DNA from: Sedimenticola sp.
GTDB taxonomy: Bacteria; Pseudomonadota; Gammaproteobacteria; Chromatiales; Chromatiaceae
Direction of reading: 5' to 3'
NCBI GenBank assembly: GCA_027068915.1
Contig: JAMOLT010000055.1
Span: 1 to 64,000, forward strand
Length of the DNA: 64,000 bases
Position numbers and translations under genes: made by a program. The notes beneath the pieces are model-generated. The model worked only from the letters and a program-made list of their open reading frames with translations. It was not told where the DNA came from and did no database searches. Position 1 is the first letter of the stretch. Every line of letters begins with the position of its first letter. This document shows, one piece after another, positions 35,728 to 44,518 of this stretch.

Positions 35728-36605
35728 TCAGGCGTTTGGCGGTTATCGGCGTGGGCCTGATCGGCGGCTCTTTGGCGCGGGCCTTGCGGGAAGCGGGGGA
35801 AGTCGGGGAAATCATCGGCTGTGGGCGCAGCCGGGAGAACCTGGAAAAGGCCGTGGAACTTGGGGTGATCGATTTTTGCACCCATGACATTGGCGAGGCC
35901 GTGGAAGGCGCCGATATGGTTTTTCTGGCGATTCCCCTGGGAACCATGAAAGATGCTTTCGCCGCCATGCAGGGGCATCTCGCCCCCGGAACAGTGATCA
36001 CCGACGGCGGAAGCTGCAAGGGCAGCGTGGTGGCGGACGCCAGGGCCGTGTTCGGGGAAATGCCCGCCATGCTGGTGCCCGGACACCCTATCGCCGGCAC
36101 AGAGAGAAACGGAGTGGAGGCTTCGTTTGCTGCACTGTACCGGAATCGCCGCATAATCTTGACCCCCATGGAAGAGACGGATCCCCAAGCTGTGGTCAGG
36201 GTGCGCCGCATGTGGGAGGCCTGTGGCGCCGAGGTGAGTGAAATGTCGGTGGAGCATCATGATGAAGTGCTGGCGGCAACCAGCCATCTGCCGCATATGC
36301 TGGCCTTTGGTCTGGTGGATATGCTGGCGAGAATGAAAGAAAATGACGAGATTTTCCGCTACGCAGCGGGTGGTTTTCGTGACTTTACCCGCATTGCCTC
36401 CAGCAATCCGGTGATGTGGCGGGATATCTGCGTGGCCAATGGCCCGGCATTGAGCAAGATGCTGGCGGCATTTGCCGAAGAAATGAATGAGCTGGCGCAA
36501 ACCATTGCCGAAGGGGATGGAGAGCATCTGCTGGAAGTGTTTTCCAGCGCCAAGGCGGCGCGGGATCGGTTTGTGGATGGTCTGGACGATAATTCCACTA
36601 CCTGA
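35724..36605 (+). CDS. tyrA: Prephenate dehydrogenase
   Basis: 293 aa. Rossmann NAD(P) site at once (RLAVIGVGLIGGSLARALREAG), then GHPIAGTERNGVEAS, HHDEVLAATSHLPHMLAFGLV and FRDFTRIASSNPVMWRDI, all TyrA hallmarks. It converts prephenate to 4-hydroxyphenylpyruvate in tyrosine synthesis (possibly arogenate too). No chorismate mutase or ACT domain is fused. Start GTG at 35724, translationally coupled to hisC. Confidence 0.94.
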   Translation: MIRRLAVIGVGLIGGSLARALREAGEVGEIIGCGRSRENLEKAVELGVIDFCTHDIGEAVEGADMVFLAIPLGTMKDAFAAMQGHLAPGTVITDGGSCKGSVVADARAVFGEMPAMLVPGHPIAGTERNGVEASFAALYRNRRIILTPMEETDPQAVVRVRRMWEACGAEVSEMSVEHHDEVLAATSHLPHMLAFGLVDMLARMKENDEIFRYAAGGFRDFTRIASSNPVMWRDICVANGPALSKMLAAFAEEMNELAQTIAEGDGEHLLEVFSSAKAARDRFVDGLDDNSTT

Positions 36606-36650
36606 ATGCGATGTATATTGTTGCCGGGTAAATTATTGTGAGGTTGTATT

Positions 36651-37970
36651 TTGTCTGATTCGCTAACGGAATTTCATGTTTCTCCCGGCGGTGCCCTTTG
36701 CGGGCGTATTCGCGTGCCGGGAGACAAATCCATTTCCCATCGTTCCATCATGCTCGGTTCCCTGGCGGATGGCGTAACCCGGGTCAGTGGTTTTCTGCAA
36801 GGAGAAGACAGCCTGGCAACCCTGGGCGCCTTTCGTGCCATGGGGGTGGAGATCGAAGGGCCGCATGACGGTCGGGTCGTGATCCACGGCGTGGGCAGGA
36901 AGGGGTTGAAAGCTCCCGCTCAGCCCCTGGATCTGGGGAACTCCGGCACCTCCATGCGTTTGCTGGCCGGCCTGCTGGCGGGGCAGGGGCTGGATCTGGT
37001 TCTGACCGGGGACGCCTCCCTGTCCGGTCGTCCCATGCGCAGGGTGACAGCGCCCCTGGCGCAGATGGGAGCCAGGGTAGAGGCCACGGATGCCGGTACC
37101 GCGCCGTTGCATATCAGACCGGTGGAGGCCCTCCATGGGATCGATTTTGCGCTGCCCGTCGCCAGCGCACAGGTAAAATCCTGCGTGTTGCTGGCGGGGT
37201 TGTATGCGGACGGGGAAACCTGCGTCACCGAGCCCGCCCCCACCCGCGACCATACGGAGCGCATGCTGCAGGGATTTGGCTATGAGGTGCGGCGTGAAGG
37301 CAATCGTATCTGCCTTCGGGGTGGCGGCAGGTTGCGCGCCTGTGATATCGATGTGCCGGCGGACATTTCCTCGGCAGCCTTCTTTCTGGTCGGCGCCAGC
37401 ATTGCGCCGGGCTCGGATCTGTTGCTGGAGCATGTGGGAATGAACCCTACAAGGGATGGCGTCATCAATATTCTGCGTCTCATGGGCGCAGATATTGAAG
37501 TAAGCAACGAGCGCAGCATGGGAGGGGAGCCGGTGGCCGATCTGCGGGTGCGCCACGCCGCCTTGCATGGCATCCACATCCCCGAAGACCAGGTGCCCCT
37601 GGCCATCGATGAATTTCCCGCCCTGTTCGTGGCGGCGGCCTGTGCCGAGGGCGAGACCGTGCTCACCGGCGCGGAGGAATTGCGCGTCAAGGAGTCGGAT
37701 CGCATTCAGGCCATGGCAGATGGCCTGCAGGCCTTGGGGGTCGATGCCCGACCCACGCCGGATGGCATGACCATCCAGGGCGGAGCACTGCGTGGTGGCG
37801 AAGTGGACAGCCACGGCGATCACCGTATCGCCATGTCCTTCGCCATGGCCGCCCTGCGCGCCGATGGTGATATCCGTATTCGCGATTGCGCCAATGTAAA
37901 TACATCCTTCCCGGATTTTGGCCGGCTTGCCGGTGAGGCGGGATTGCATATTGTGACCGAAAATGGCTGA
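36651..37970 (+). CDS. aroA: 3-phosphoshikimate 1-carboxyvinyltransferase (EPSP synthase)
   Basis: 439 aa with two inverse beta-alpha domains. Motifs: IRVPGDKSISHRSIMLGSLADG, LGNSGTSMRLLAGLLAGQ, SLSGRPMRR and the C-terminal EELRVKESDRIQAMADGLQALG. It joins shikimate-3-phosphate and PEP in chorismate synthesis. Start is TTG at 36651 with GTGAGG upstream. It overlaps cmk by 8 bp. Confidence 0.96.
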   Translation: MSDSLTEFHVSPGGALCGRIRVPGDKSISHRSIMLGSLADGVTRVSGFLQGEDSLATLGAFRAMGVEIEGPHDGRVVIHGVGRKGLKAPAQPLDLGNSGTSMRLLAGLLAGQGLDLVLTGDASLSGRPMRRVTAPLAQMGARVEATDAGTAPLHIRPVEALHGIDFALPVASAQVKSCVLLAGLYADGETCVTEPAPTRDHTERMLQGFGYEVRREGNRICLRGGGRLRACDIDVPADISSAAFFLVGASIAPGSDLLLEHVGMNPTRDGVINILRLMGADIEVSNERSMGGEPVADLRVRHAALHGIHIPEDQVPLAIDEFPALFVAAACAEGETVLTGAEELRVKESDRIQAMADGLQALGVDARPTPDGMTIQGGALRGGEVDSHGDHRIAMSFAMAALRADGDIRIRDCANVNTSFPDFGRLAGEAGLHIVTENG

Positions 37971-38649
37971 GGCTCCCGTACTGACCATCGACGGCCCCAG
38001 TGGCTCGGGCAAGGGCACAGTTGCCGCCAAGGTGGCCCAGGTGCTGGGCTGGCATATTCTGGATTCCGGGGCCCTGTACCGCCTGGTGGGGCTGGCGGCG
38101 CAGAAGGCAGGCATGGACCTGTCCGACAGTGCTGCCATAGCGGAAATGGCGCGTACCTTGCCAGTGAAATTTGTGGATCGAAAAGTCTTTCTCGATGGTG
38201 AGGATGTGAGCCTGGCCATTCGCACGGAAACCGCAGGGAACAATGCGTCAAAGGTGGCCGCAATTCCCGAGGTGCGGGCGGCGCTGCTGGGTTGGCAGCG
38301 GGATTACGCCCGCCCACCAGGGCTGGTGGCGGACGGTCGAGATATGGGGACAGTGGTTTTCCCCCATGCAGGGGTGAAAATCTTTCTGGATGCCAGTGCC
38401 GATGAGCGCGCCCGGAGGCGGTATAAGCAGTTGAAGGATAAGGGTATTGATGTTAAACTTTCCGGTCTCATTGCGGAAATCGAAGAGCGGGATCACCGTG
38501 ACCGGAACCGCAGTGTGGCGCCTTTGTTGCCGGCGGAAGATGCGCAGGTCATTGATTCCACACGGCTGGATGTGGATACTGTGGTTGATCGCGTATTGCA
38601 GGCGGTATACGAGGCCTACCCTGAAACGGGGTGCAAAAGCAGTATTTAA
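37963..38649 (+). CDS. cmk: Cytidylate kinase
   Basis: 228 aa with P-loop DGPSGSGKGTVAAKVA, the CMP-binding segment LDSGALYRLVGLAA, GRDMGTVVFPHAGVKIFLDASADERARRR and the lid region EERDHRDRNRSVAPL. It phosphorylates CMP and dCMP. In the conserved aroA-cmk-rpsA order. Confidence 0.96.
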   Translation: MAEAPVLTIDGPSGSGKGTVAAKVAQVLGWHILDSGALYRLVGLAAQKAGMDLSDSAAIAEMARTLPVKFVDRKVFLDGEDVSLAIRTETAGNNASKVAAIPEVRAALLGWQRDYARPPGLVADGRDMGTVVFPHAGVKIFLDASADERARRRYKQLKDKGIDVKLSGLIAEIEERDHRDRNRSVAPLLPAEDAQVIDSTRLDVDTVVDRVLQAVYEAYPETGCKSSI

Positions 38650-38757
38650 CCGGTTCCATGCCTGGCATGGGGCTTTAATTTTAACTTGAACCAATGAGTC
38701 TTTACTCTCTGGACTCTACATGGGTGGCCTGCTCGACAGGTCGGAGTATTTTAACCA

Positions 38758-40446
38758 ATGACTGAAAGTTTCGCGGCGCTCTTGGAAGAGAGCTTTACCA
38801 ATACCAACCTTAAACCTGGTGCCATTGTAATCGGCACCGTTGTCGGCATCGACAATGAAAGCGTTATCGTAAACGCCGGACTCAAGTCCGAAGGCGTTAT
38901 CCCCAAGAACCAGTTCATGAATCACGATGGAGAACTCGAAGTTTCCGTCGGTGATCAAGTGGAAGTCGCCCTGGAAGCTGTGGAAGATGGTTCCGGCATG
39001 ACCCGCCTGTCGCGTGAGAAGGCCAAGCGGCATCACGCTTGGGCCAAGCTGGAGAAAGCTTTCGATAGCGAGGAAATCGTTACCGGCCGCATTACCGGCA
39101 AGGTAAAAGGTGGTTTCACCGTGGATCTTCAGGATCTGCGCGCATTCCTGCCAGGTTCTCTGGTCGATGTCCGCCCGGTGCGCGACACCGCCTACCTGGA
39201 AGGCAAGGACCTGGAATTCAAGGTCATCAAGCTGGATCAGAAGCGCAACAACGTGGTGGTTTCCCGCCGTGCGGTTGTGGAGCAGGAATACAGCGAAGAG
39301 CGTGAAAAGGTACTGGAAAACCTGGAAGAAGGCGTGGTGGTCAAAGGTATCGTCAAGAACCTTACCGACTATGGCGCATTCGTGGATCTGGGCGGCGTGG
39401 ACGGACTACTGCACATCACCGACATGGCATGGAAGCGGGTCAAGCATCCTTCAGAAGTAGTTGAAATTGGCGATGAAATTGATGTTCGCGTACTCAAGTT
39501 CGACAAGGAGAAGATGCGTGTCTCCCTGGGGCTAAAGCAGCTTGGCGAAGATCCCTGGGACAACATCATGCGCCGCTATCCCGTGGGCACCCGTTTATTT
39601 GGCAAGGTTACCAATCTGGCCGATTACGGCGCGTTCGTGGAAATCGAGGAAGGCGTCGAAGGTCTGGTGCACGTTTCCGAAATGGACTGGACCAACAAGA
39701 ACATTCACCCCAGCAAGGTGGTGCAGCTGGGTGACGAAATGGAAGTCATGGTGCTGGACATCGATGAAGAGCGCCGCCGCATTTCCCTGGGCATGAAGCA
39801 GTGCAAAGCCAACCCCTGGGATGAGTTTGCGGACAACCATAACAAGGGCGATCATGTCACCGGCAAGATCAAGTCCATTACCGATTTTGGCATCTTTATC
39901 GGTCTGGATGGCGGCATCGATGGTTTGGTGCACTTGTCTGATATTACCTGGGACGAGCCGGGTGAAGACCTGATCCGTGACTACAAGAAAGGCCAGGAAC
40001 TGGAAACCGTGGTGTTGTCTGTGGATCCTGAGCGTGAGCGTATCTCTCTTGGCATCAAACAGCTGGATCAGGATCCATTTTCCACCTATCTGGCGACCCA
40101 TGACAAGGGCAGCATCGTAACCGGCACTGTCAAGGAAGTGGACGTCAAAGGCGCCACCGTAGAGCTGGCCGAGGGCGTGGATGGCTACATTCGTGCTTCA
40201 GAGATCTCCCGTGATCGAGTGGAAGATGCCCGGTCTGTCCTTAAGGAAGGCGAAAAGGTGGAAGCCAAATTCACCGGCGTCGATCGCAAGAACCGTGCCT
40301 TGATGCTGTCTATCAAAGGCAAGGACTTTGACGAGGAAAAGGCAACTATCGAGAGCTACAAGACAGGTGGTGCTTCAGCCGGATCCGCTTCTTTGGGTGA
40401 TCTGTTAAAAGACCAGTTGTCCGCCAGCAAGGAAAGCAGCGAGTAA
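38758..40446 (+). CDS. rpsA: 30S ribosomal protein S1
   Basis: 562 aa with six S1/OB-fold repeats at about 25-90, 110-175, 195-265, 280-350, 367-437 and 453-520; recurrent signatures are [20 protein letters not shown] and [21 protein letters not shown]. It binds mRNA leaders and unfolds them for initiation on the 30S subunit. The 108-bp gap after cmk probably contains its own promoter and translational autoregulation site. Downstream ihfB starts after 50 bp. Confidence 0.97.
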   Translation: MTESFAALLEESFTNTNLKPGAIVIGTVVGIDNESVIVNAGLKSEGVIPKNQFMNHDGELEVSVGDQVEVALEAVEDGSGMTRLSREKAKRHHAWAKLEKAFDSEEIVTGRITGKVKGGFTVDLQDLRAFLPGSLVDVRPVRDTAYLEGKDLEFKVIKLDQKRNNVVVSRRAVVEQEYSEEREKVLENLEEGVVVKGIVKNLTDYGAFVDLGGVDGLLHITDMAWKRVKHPSEVVEIGDEIDVRVLKFDKEKMRVSLGLKQLGEDPWDNIMRRYPVGTRLFGKVTNLADYGAFVEIEEGVEGLVHVSEMDWTNKNIHPSKVVQLGDEMEVMVLDIDEERRRISLGMKQCKANPWDEFADNHNKGDHVTGKIKSITDFGIFIGLDGGIDGLVHLSDITWDEPGEDLIRDYKKGQELETVVLSVDPERERISLGIKQLDQDPFSTYLATHDKGSIVTGTVKEVDVKGATVELAEGVDGYIRASEISRDRVEDARSVLKEGEKVEAKFTGVDRKNRALMLSIKGKDFDEEKATIESYKTGGASAGSASLGDLLKDQLSASKESSE

Positions 40447-40496
40447 ATCTACACAAACAGGGTGGCTTCGGCCGCCTGCTAGCAACGAGGTAACTG

Positions 40497-40802
40497 ATGA
40501 CAAAATCTGAACTGATCGAGGCTATTGCACGCCAGCAAGCCCATCTTGCTCATCGGGATGTGGAACTGGCTGTGAAATGCATACTGGAACAGATGAGTCA
40601 GTCTCTGGCTGGTGGAGAGCGCATTGAAGTACGGGGCTTTGGCAGCTTTTCACTGCACTATCGTCCGCCGCGCATGGGGCGTAATCCAAAGACCGGAGAG
40701 CCAGTGGCATTGGCAGGAAAGTATGTTCCACATTTCAAGCCGGGGCGTGAGCTGCGGGAAAGAGTGGACAAGCGCTATCAGGAATCGTTGAAAAACGTTT
40801 GA
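40497..40802 (+). CDS. ihfB: Integration host factor beta subunit
   Basis: 101 aa HU/IHF protein: [42 protein letters not shown] with the DNA-intercalating proline arm, and [14 protein letters not shown]. It pairs with IhfA to bend DNA, which would also assist the sigma-54 psp promoter. Ribosome-binding site GAGG. Position after rpsA supports IhfB rather than HU. Confidence 0.96.
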   Translation: MTKSELIEAIARQQAHLAHRDVELAVKCILEQMSQSLAGGERIEVRGFGSFSLHYRPPRMGRNPKTGEPVALAGKYVPHFKPGRELRERVDKRYQESLKNV

Positions 40803-40811
40803 GTAGTTCAT

Positions 40812-40842
40812 GAAAAAGCCGGCGGAACGCCGGCTTTTTTTG
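40812..40842. terminator. Bidirectional terminator between ihfB and the DUF2892 gene
   Basis: AAAAAGCCGGC and GCCGGCTTTTTTT pair around GGAAC. T-runs on both strands suit two convergent genes. Confidence 0.9.
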
Positions 40843-41025
40843 TTATCGCTTGCAGCTGCTCATACCCAGCAGTGGATAGAAGGGGCACCAGCCAATCAGC
40901 CCTGTGAACAAGGGGATGGCACCCAGTGCGCCCCACCAGTTTTGTGCATATACACCCCAGCCAATAACCGCAAGGCCGACGACAATGCGCAGGATTTTAT
41001 CGATACCACCAACATTTGCTTTCAT
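40843..41025 (-). CDS. DUF2892 (YgaP-type) small membrane protein
   Basis: 60 aa from ATG 41025 (the ORF track begins 5 codons earlier). Sequence KANVGGIDKILRIVVGLAVIGWGVYA then a second helix, ALGAIPLFTGLIGWCPFYPLLG, is diagnostic of the inner-membrane DUF2892 family; the final part resembles the transmembrane tail of YgaP rhodanese. The Cys in GWCPFYP is conserved in the family as I recall it. Members are often linked to sulfur or redox regulators, and here a Crp/Fnr regulator lies directly upstream. Confidence 0.85.
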   Translation of the reverse strand: MKANVGGIDKILRIVVGLAVIGWGVYAQNWWGALGAIPLFTGLIGWCPFYPLLGMSSCKR

Positions 41026-41105
41026 GCTCTTTCTCCTCAATGCCCGGATGTTTCCGGAAAAATAACCACGTTAGGTTAAAGATAGAGGAATTTATCAAGG
41101 CTGTC

Positions 41106-41120
41106 TGTGACAAAGTCACA
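41106..41120. promoter_or_regulatory. Crp/Fnr-type palindrome upstream of the DUF2892 gene
   Basis: TGTGACAAAGTCACA is a perfect inverted repeat (TGTGAC-AAA-GTCACA) overlapping the 3' end of the adjacent Crp/Fnr gene and 81 bp before the DUF2892 start. A TTGATA at 41093-41098 could be a -35 element just after it. The half-site resembles TGTGA of CRP targets, though spacing is one base shorter than in E. coli CRP. Confidence 0.5.
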
Positions 41121-41763
41121 TTGGGGATTGCAGGCGTCGAATCCAGCCGCGACCGAGATCGACGATTTTCTGCTGCTCGAGATCCTTGAGCAGGCGGCTG
41201 ATGACCTCGCGGGAGGTGCCGAGTTCGGCGGCGATCTGTTGGTGGGTGATTGCTGTTTTCTCGCCCAACGGGAATATTTTTTCCTGATTCAGGTAGAAGC
41301 TCAGGCGCTCATCCATACGCCGGAAGGTGACTTCCTCAACCAGGCTGATCACGTCACCGAGGCGGACGGCGATTAGATCCCAGGCGTAGCGCCGCCAACT
41401 GCGGTTGTTGTCCATCCAGTCCTGGATAACAGCGGCGGGAATCACGATGGCTTCCAGCTCGGATTCGCTCACGGCAAAAGCGGGAAAACGCTTCTCGCTG
41501 ATGATGCATGACAGGGTCAATATGCAGCATTCTCCCGCTCCCACCCGGTATAAGGTGATCTCCCGCCCGGATTCGGAGAGTTTGTATACCCTGCCGGTAC
41601 CTGCAAGGACGAAAGCCAGATGGCTGCAATTGCTGCCTTCGAGACAGATATGCTGCCCGGCGGGAAGAGATACCCGCTGCCCCTTGGCCAGTACAGACTG
41701 GAGGAACGGCTCATCCTTTCCCAAGTCAGGAAACAGGCGCTCAAATCTTTGTTGTAGCTCCAT
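41116..41763 (-). CDS. Crp/Fnr-family transcriptional regulator
   Basis: 215 aa. N-terminal cyclic-nucleotide-binding-like beta-roll (about 10-125), dimer helix, and C-terminal winged helix-turn-helix (AITHQQIAAELGTSREVISRLLKDLEQQ, about 168-197). Five cysteines occur in the sensor part (C40, C46, C79, C80, C86) but not in the FNR iron-sulfur spacing. Redox or metal sensing is possible, but not shown. It follows the EAL-like gene by 12 bp, and the DUF2892 gene is its likely target through 41106-41120. Confidence 0.85.
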   Translation of the reverse strand: MELQQRFERLFPDLGKDEPFLQSVLAKGQRVSLPAGQHICLEGSNCSHLAFVLAGTGRVYKLSESGREITLYRVGAGECCILTLSCIISEKRFPAFAVSESELEAIVIPAAVIQDWMDNNRSWRRYAWDLIAVRLGDVISLVEEVTFRRMDERLSFYLNQEKIFPLGEKTAITHQQIAAELGTSREVISRLLKDLEQQKIVDLGRGWIRRLQSPM

Positions 41764-41775
41764 CGCGAAGCAGGC

Positions 41776-42543
41776 TCAGACGATAACCGGCGTAAAATTG
41801 AAGCTGGTATCTTTGGCGGCTGGGTGTATATAGGCTCCTTCAAGGAGGTCTGCACCAAAGGACCAGCACAGGTTGATTTCTTCGGCGTGATTGATTTGCG
41901 GAAGGAGGATCAGGATGCTGCGCCTGTGGCATACATTGATGATTCGTTTAATAACATCATCATCCGCGCCGAGAAGGCTGGTGGATGCACTCATATAGCG
42001 GCTGCCCATAGCTTTCAGGATTTTGATCGCAGCAGGGTGCTCGGAAAAACTGTCGATCATGGTGCTGGTGTCCATCTGATGCAATGCCGCAATGCAGTTG
42101 CGGGAACGCTTGAGGTTCTTGGCGATCTGGGAAAGGCGAAAGGAAATGATCAGCCCCTGGGTCGATACGTCCTCGCGGGCGCTCTGTCGATCCAGCCAGT
42201 GCGGATATTCCGGATTGTGCAGGGAAGCGATGGACTGGGGAATGATGATGTTGGCCTCCGGTTGCTCCAGGTGCATGCGCTTCAGCGTCTGCAGGCCGGT
42301 CTTGATCATCCAGCGATCCAGCGCGGACGCCATGTCGGTCATGCCTGCCAGCTTGCGCAGGCTTTTGTAGGGCATTTGCTGGCCAGCAGGCGTTTTCAGA
42401 TGGCAGTGCAGCAAAAAGGTTTTGCGATCCGGGAAGCGGGTTTGCAATACCGGATGGAAAACCGGCGCCAGCAGATCGTCGTCAATGGCCTGTTTCATCA
42501 GGCGCATCAGTTTGATGTTATGTTCGGGAGCGCTGTGAGTCAT
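41776..42543 (-). CDS. Degenerate EAL-domain protein (FimX-like, predicted non-catalytic)
   Basis: 255 aa that align to EAL phosphodiesterases by pattern only: LLAPVFHPVL for the usual YQPI, DRWMIKTGLQTL, IIIPQSIASL for the vNlS strand, and FGADLLEGAYIHP for the C-terminal G-QGY-P. The EAL motif is replaced (LLHCHLKT) and the metal-binding DDFG segment is absent. It could bind c-di-GMP as a receptor, as FimX-type EAL domains do. It lies 9 bp after phoH in the leftward operon. Confidence 0.65.
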   Translation of the reverse strand: MTHSAPEHNIKLMRLMKQAIDDDLLAPVFHPVLQTRFPDRKTFLLHCHLKTPAGQQMPYKSLRKLAGMTDMASALDRWMIKTGLQTLKRMHLEQPEANIIIPQSIASLHNPEYPHWLDRQSAREDVSTQGLIISFRLSQIAKNLKRSRNCIAALHQMDTSTMIDSFSEHPAAIKILKAMGSRYMSASTSLLGADDDVIKRIINVCHRRSILILLPQINHAEEINLCWSFGADLLEGAYIHPAAKDTSFNFTPVIV

Positions 42544-42552
42544 GGTTGTCCG

Positions 42553-43959
42553 TCAAAGAATATCCGAGGCGAAATCAGCCAGTCGGGATCGCTCGCCACG
42601 CAGCAGGGTGATATGTCCGCTGTGCGGCCATTGCTTGAAGCGATCCACTACGTAGGTCAGGCCGGAAGTCGTCTCTGTAAGATAGGGGGTGTCGATCTGG
42701 CCGACATTCCCCAGGCAGACGACCTTGGTGCCCGGCCCGGCCCGGGTGATCAGGGTTTTCATTTGTTTTGCGGTAAGGTTTTGCGCCTCGTCGAGAATAA
42801 TGTACTTGTTCAAAAAGGTGCGTCCGCGCATGAAGTTCAGGGAGTGTATGCGAATACGCGAGCGTAGCAGGTCGTCTGCAGCGGCTCGCCCCCAGTCGCC
42901 GCCGCCGGTTTGGGTCAGCACTTCCAGATTGTCCATGAGCGCCCCCATCCAGGGCGTCATTTTTTCTTCCTCCGTGCCGGGCAGAAAGCCGATATCTTCT
43001 CCCACGGGAACCGTGACCCGGGTCATGATGATTTCCTTGTACAGATTCTTGTCCAGCACCTGCGCCAGACCCGCCGCCAGGGTCAGCAGGGTTTTTCCGG
43101 TGCCGGTGCTACCCAGCAGGGTGACGAAATCGATATTTGGATCCAGCAGCATGTTGAGGGCAAAATTCTGCTCCCGGTTGCGTGCCTGTATGCCCCATAC
43201 GGAATGCTTGGGGGCAGTGAAGTCTTCTGCCAGTTCGATCAGGGCGGCATCATCGTCTTCCTTTTCACGCACAATGGCTGTAAAGGGTTGGTCTCCCTCC
43301 ATGTACAGACACTGGTTGGGATACCATTCCCGGGTCTCCGGCCCGCTGATACGATAAAAGGTGTGGCCGGATTCCTGCCAGGATTCCATGTCCTTGCTGT
43401 GTCTGTTCCAGAAATCCTCCGGCAGCTCCCGGGTGCCGCTGTACAGCAGACTGACGTCGTCCAGCACCTGGTCATTGCTGTAATCTTCCGTGGGAACGCC
43501 GACGATGGCGGCCTTGATACGCAGGTTGATGTCTTTGGAGATGAGCATGACATGGCGATCCGGCACTTTTTCCTGAAGTGCCAGCGCTGCCGCCAGAATG
43601 GAGTTATCGGGAGTGTTGCCAGGCAGAGAGTCCGGCAGGTGATTGATCATGCTCCTGGTCTGAAAAAACAGCCTTCCCGATTGGTTTTGCTGTTCGTTGC
43701 TGCCGAAATTGGGAATCGGCAGGCCATGGTCGATTTCCGACTTGCTGCTATGGGCAACGATGTCATCGAGAAAGCGGCTGGCCTGGCGGACATTGCGGGC
43801 TACTTCCGACATGCCTTTCTTGCCCCTGTCCAGCTCTTCCAGTACGACCATGGGCAGAAAAATATCGTGTTCCTTGAATCGGAACAACGCCGTGGGGTCG
43901 TGCATGAGGACGTTGGTATCCAGCACGAACAGTCTTTTTTGTTCGGAAGATTCAACCAT
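42553..43959 (-). CDS. PIN-PhoH family ATPase
   Basis: 468 aa. N-terminal PIN domain (about 9-140, FVLDTNVLMHDPTALF) fused to a C-terminal PhoH/RNA-helicase-like ATPase with Walker A LLGSTGTGKTLLTLAAG and Walker B YIILDEAQNLT. This is the PhoH2/YlaK arrangement, which unwinds and cleaves RNA in the members studied. It is expected to be cytoplasmic. In the leftward gcvR-bcp-phoH-EAL-crp group, with 15 bp to the upstream gene. Confidence 0.9.
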   Translation of the reverse strand: MVESSEQKRLFVLDTNVLMHDPTALFRFKEHDIFLPMVVLEELDRGKKGMSEVARNVRQASRFLDDIVAHSSKSEIDHGLPIPNFGSNEQQNQSGRLFFQTRSMINHLPDSLPGNTPDNSILAAALALQEKVPDRHVMLISKDINLRIKAAIVGVPTEDYSNDQVLDDVSLLYSGTRELPEDFWNRHSKDMESWQESGHTFYRISGPETREWYPNQCLYMEGDQPFTAIVREKEDDDAALIELAEDFTAPKHSVWGIQARNREQNFALNMLLDPNIDFVTLLGSTGTGKTLLTLAAGLAQVLDKNLYKEIIMTRVTVPVGEDIGFLPGTEEEKMTPWMGALMDNLEVLTQTGGGDWGRAAADDLLRSRIRIHSLNFMRGRTFLNKYIILDEAQNLTAKQMKTLITRAGPGTKVVCLGNVGQIDTPYLTETTSGLTYVVDRFKQWPHSGHITLLRGERSRLADFASDIL

Positions 43960-43974
43960 GGTTGCTGTTTTTCC

Positions 43975-44445
43975 TCAGGGGTTTTTCAGGGACTTCAGGG
44001 TTTCCAGCACTTCTGCTACATGTCCTTTGACTTTTACGCCCCGCCATTCATGGCGCAGTACATTTTCGTCATCGATGATGAAAGTACTGCGTTCGATGCC
44101 GCGAACCTTTTTGCCGTACATGTTTTTCATCTTGATCACGTCAAATGCATGGCACAGGATTTCTTCCTTGTCTGCGACCAGGTCAAAAGGAAAACCCTGT
44201 TTGGACCGGAAGTTCTCCTGGGCCTTGAGGCTGTCCCGTGAAGCGCCAAGGATGGTAGTGGACTGGCGGCGGAATTTATAGATGGCCTCCTTGAAATCCA
44301 GGCCCTCCTGGGTGCACCCAGGTGTGCTGGCTTTGGGATAGAAATACAAAACCAGCCATTTGCCGCGATAGTCTGACAACCTGACGGTTTTGTCGCCGGT
44401 AAGGAGCAGCTCAATATCAGGGATCTTTTTTCCGACCTCGACCAT
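43975..44445 (-). CDS. bcp: Bcp/PrxQ-type peroxiredoxin
   Basis: 156 aa AhpC-TSA thioredoxin fold. Peroxidatic Cys44 lies in YPKASTPGCTQEGLDF. E. coli Bcp has a resolving Cys five residues later; here that position is Leu49, and the only other Cys in reach is C98 (EEILCHAF). It therefore may be a 1-Cys enzyme or use another thiol. It reduces hydroperoxides. The gcvR-bcp order opposite dapA is classical. Confidence 0.88.
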   Translation of the reverse strand: MVEVGKKIPDIELLLTGDKTVRLSDYRGKWLVLYFYPKASTPGCTQEGLDFKEAIYKFRRQSTTILGASRDSLKAQENFRSKQGFPFDLVADKEEILCHAFDVIKMKNMYGKKVRGIERSTFIIDDENVLRHEWRGVKVKGHVAEVLETLKSLKNP

Positions 44446-44495
44446 GCTTATTCCCTCGTTATGCTTTTATTCGGCCAAAAGATGAATTTCTTTCA

Positions 44496-44518
44496 GTTTT
44501 TTTCAACAACCTGCTAAA
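44496..44518 (+). repeat. Solo end of the dispersed repeat, supplying the gcvR stop
   Basis: TTTTTTTCAACAACCTGCTAAAG matches the right end of the elements at 53357 and 62474. Read on the gene's strand it begins CTTTAGCAGG, so the TAG stop of gcvR comes from the motif. Confidence 0.6.

Noticed and set aside
36663-38243. 526-codon minus-strand ORF opposite aroA-cmk
   Set aside because: Antisense shadow; no domain recognisable.
42910-44241. 443-codon plus-strand ORF opposite phoH and bcp
   Set aside because: Antisense shadow spanning two real genes.
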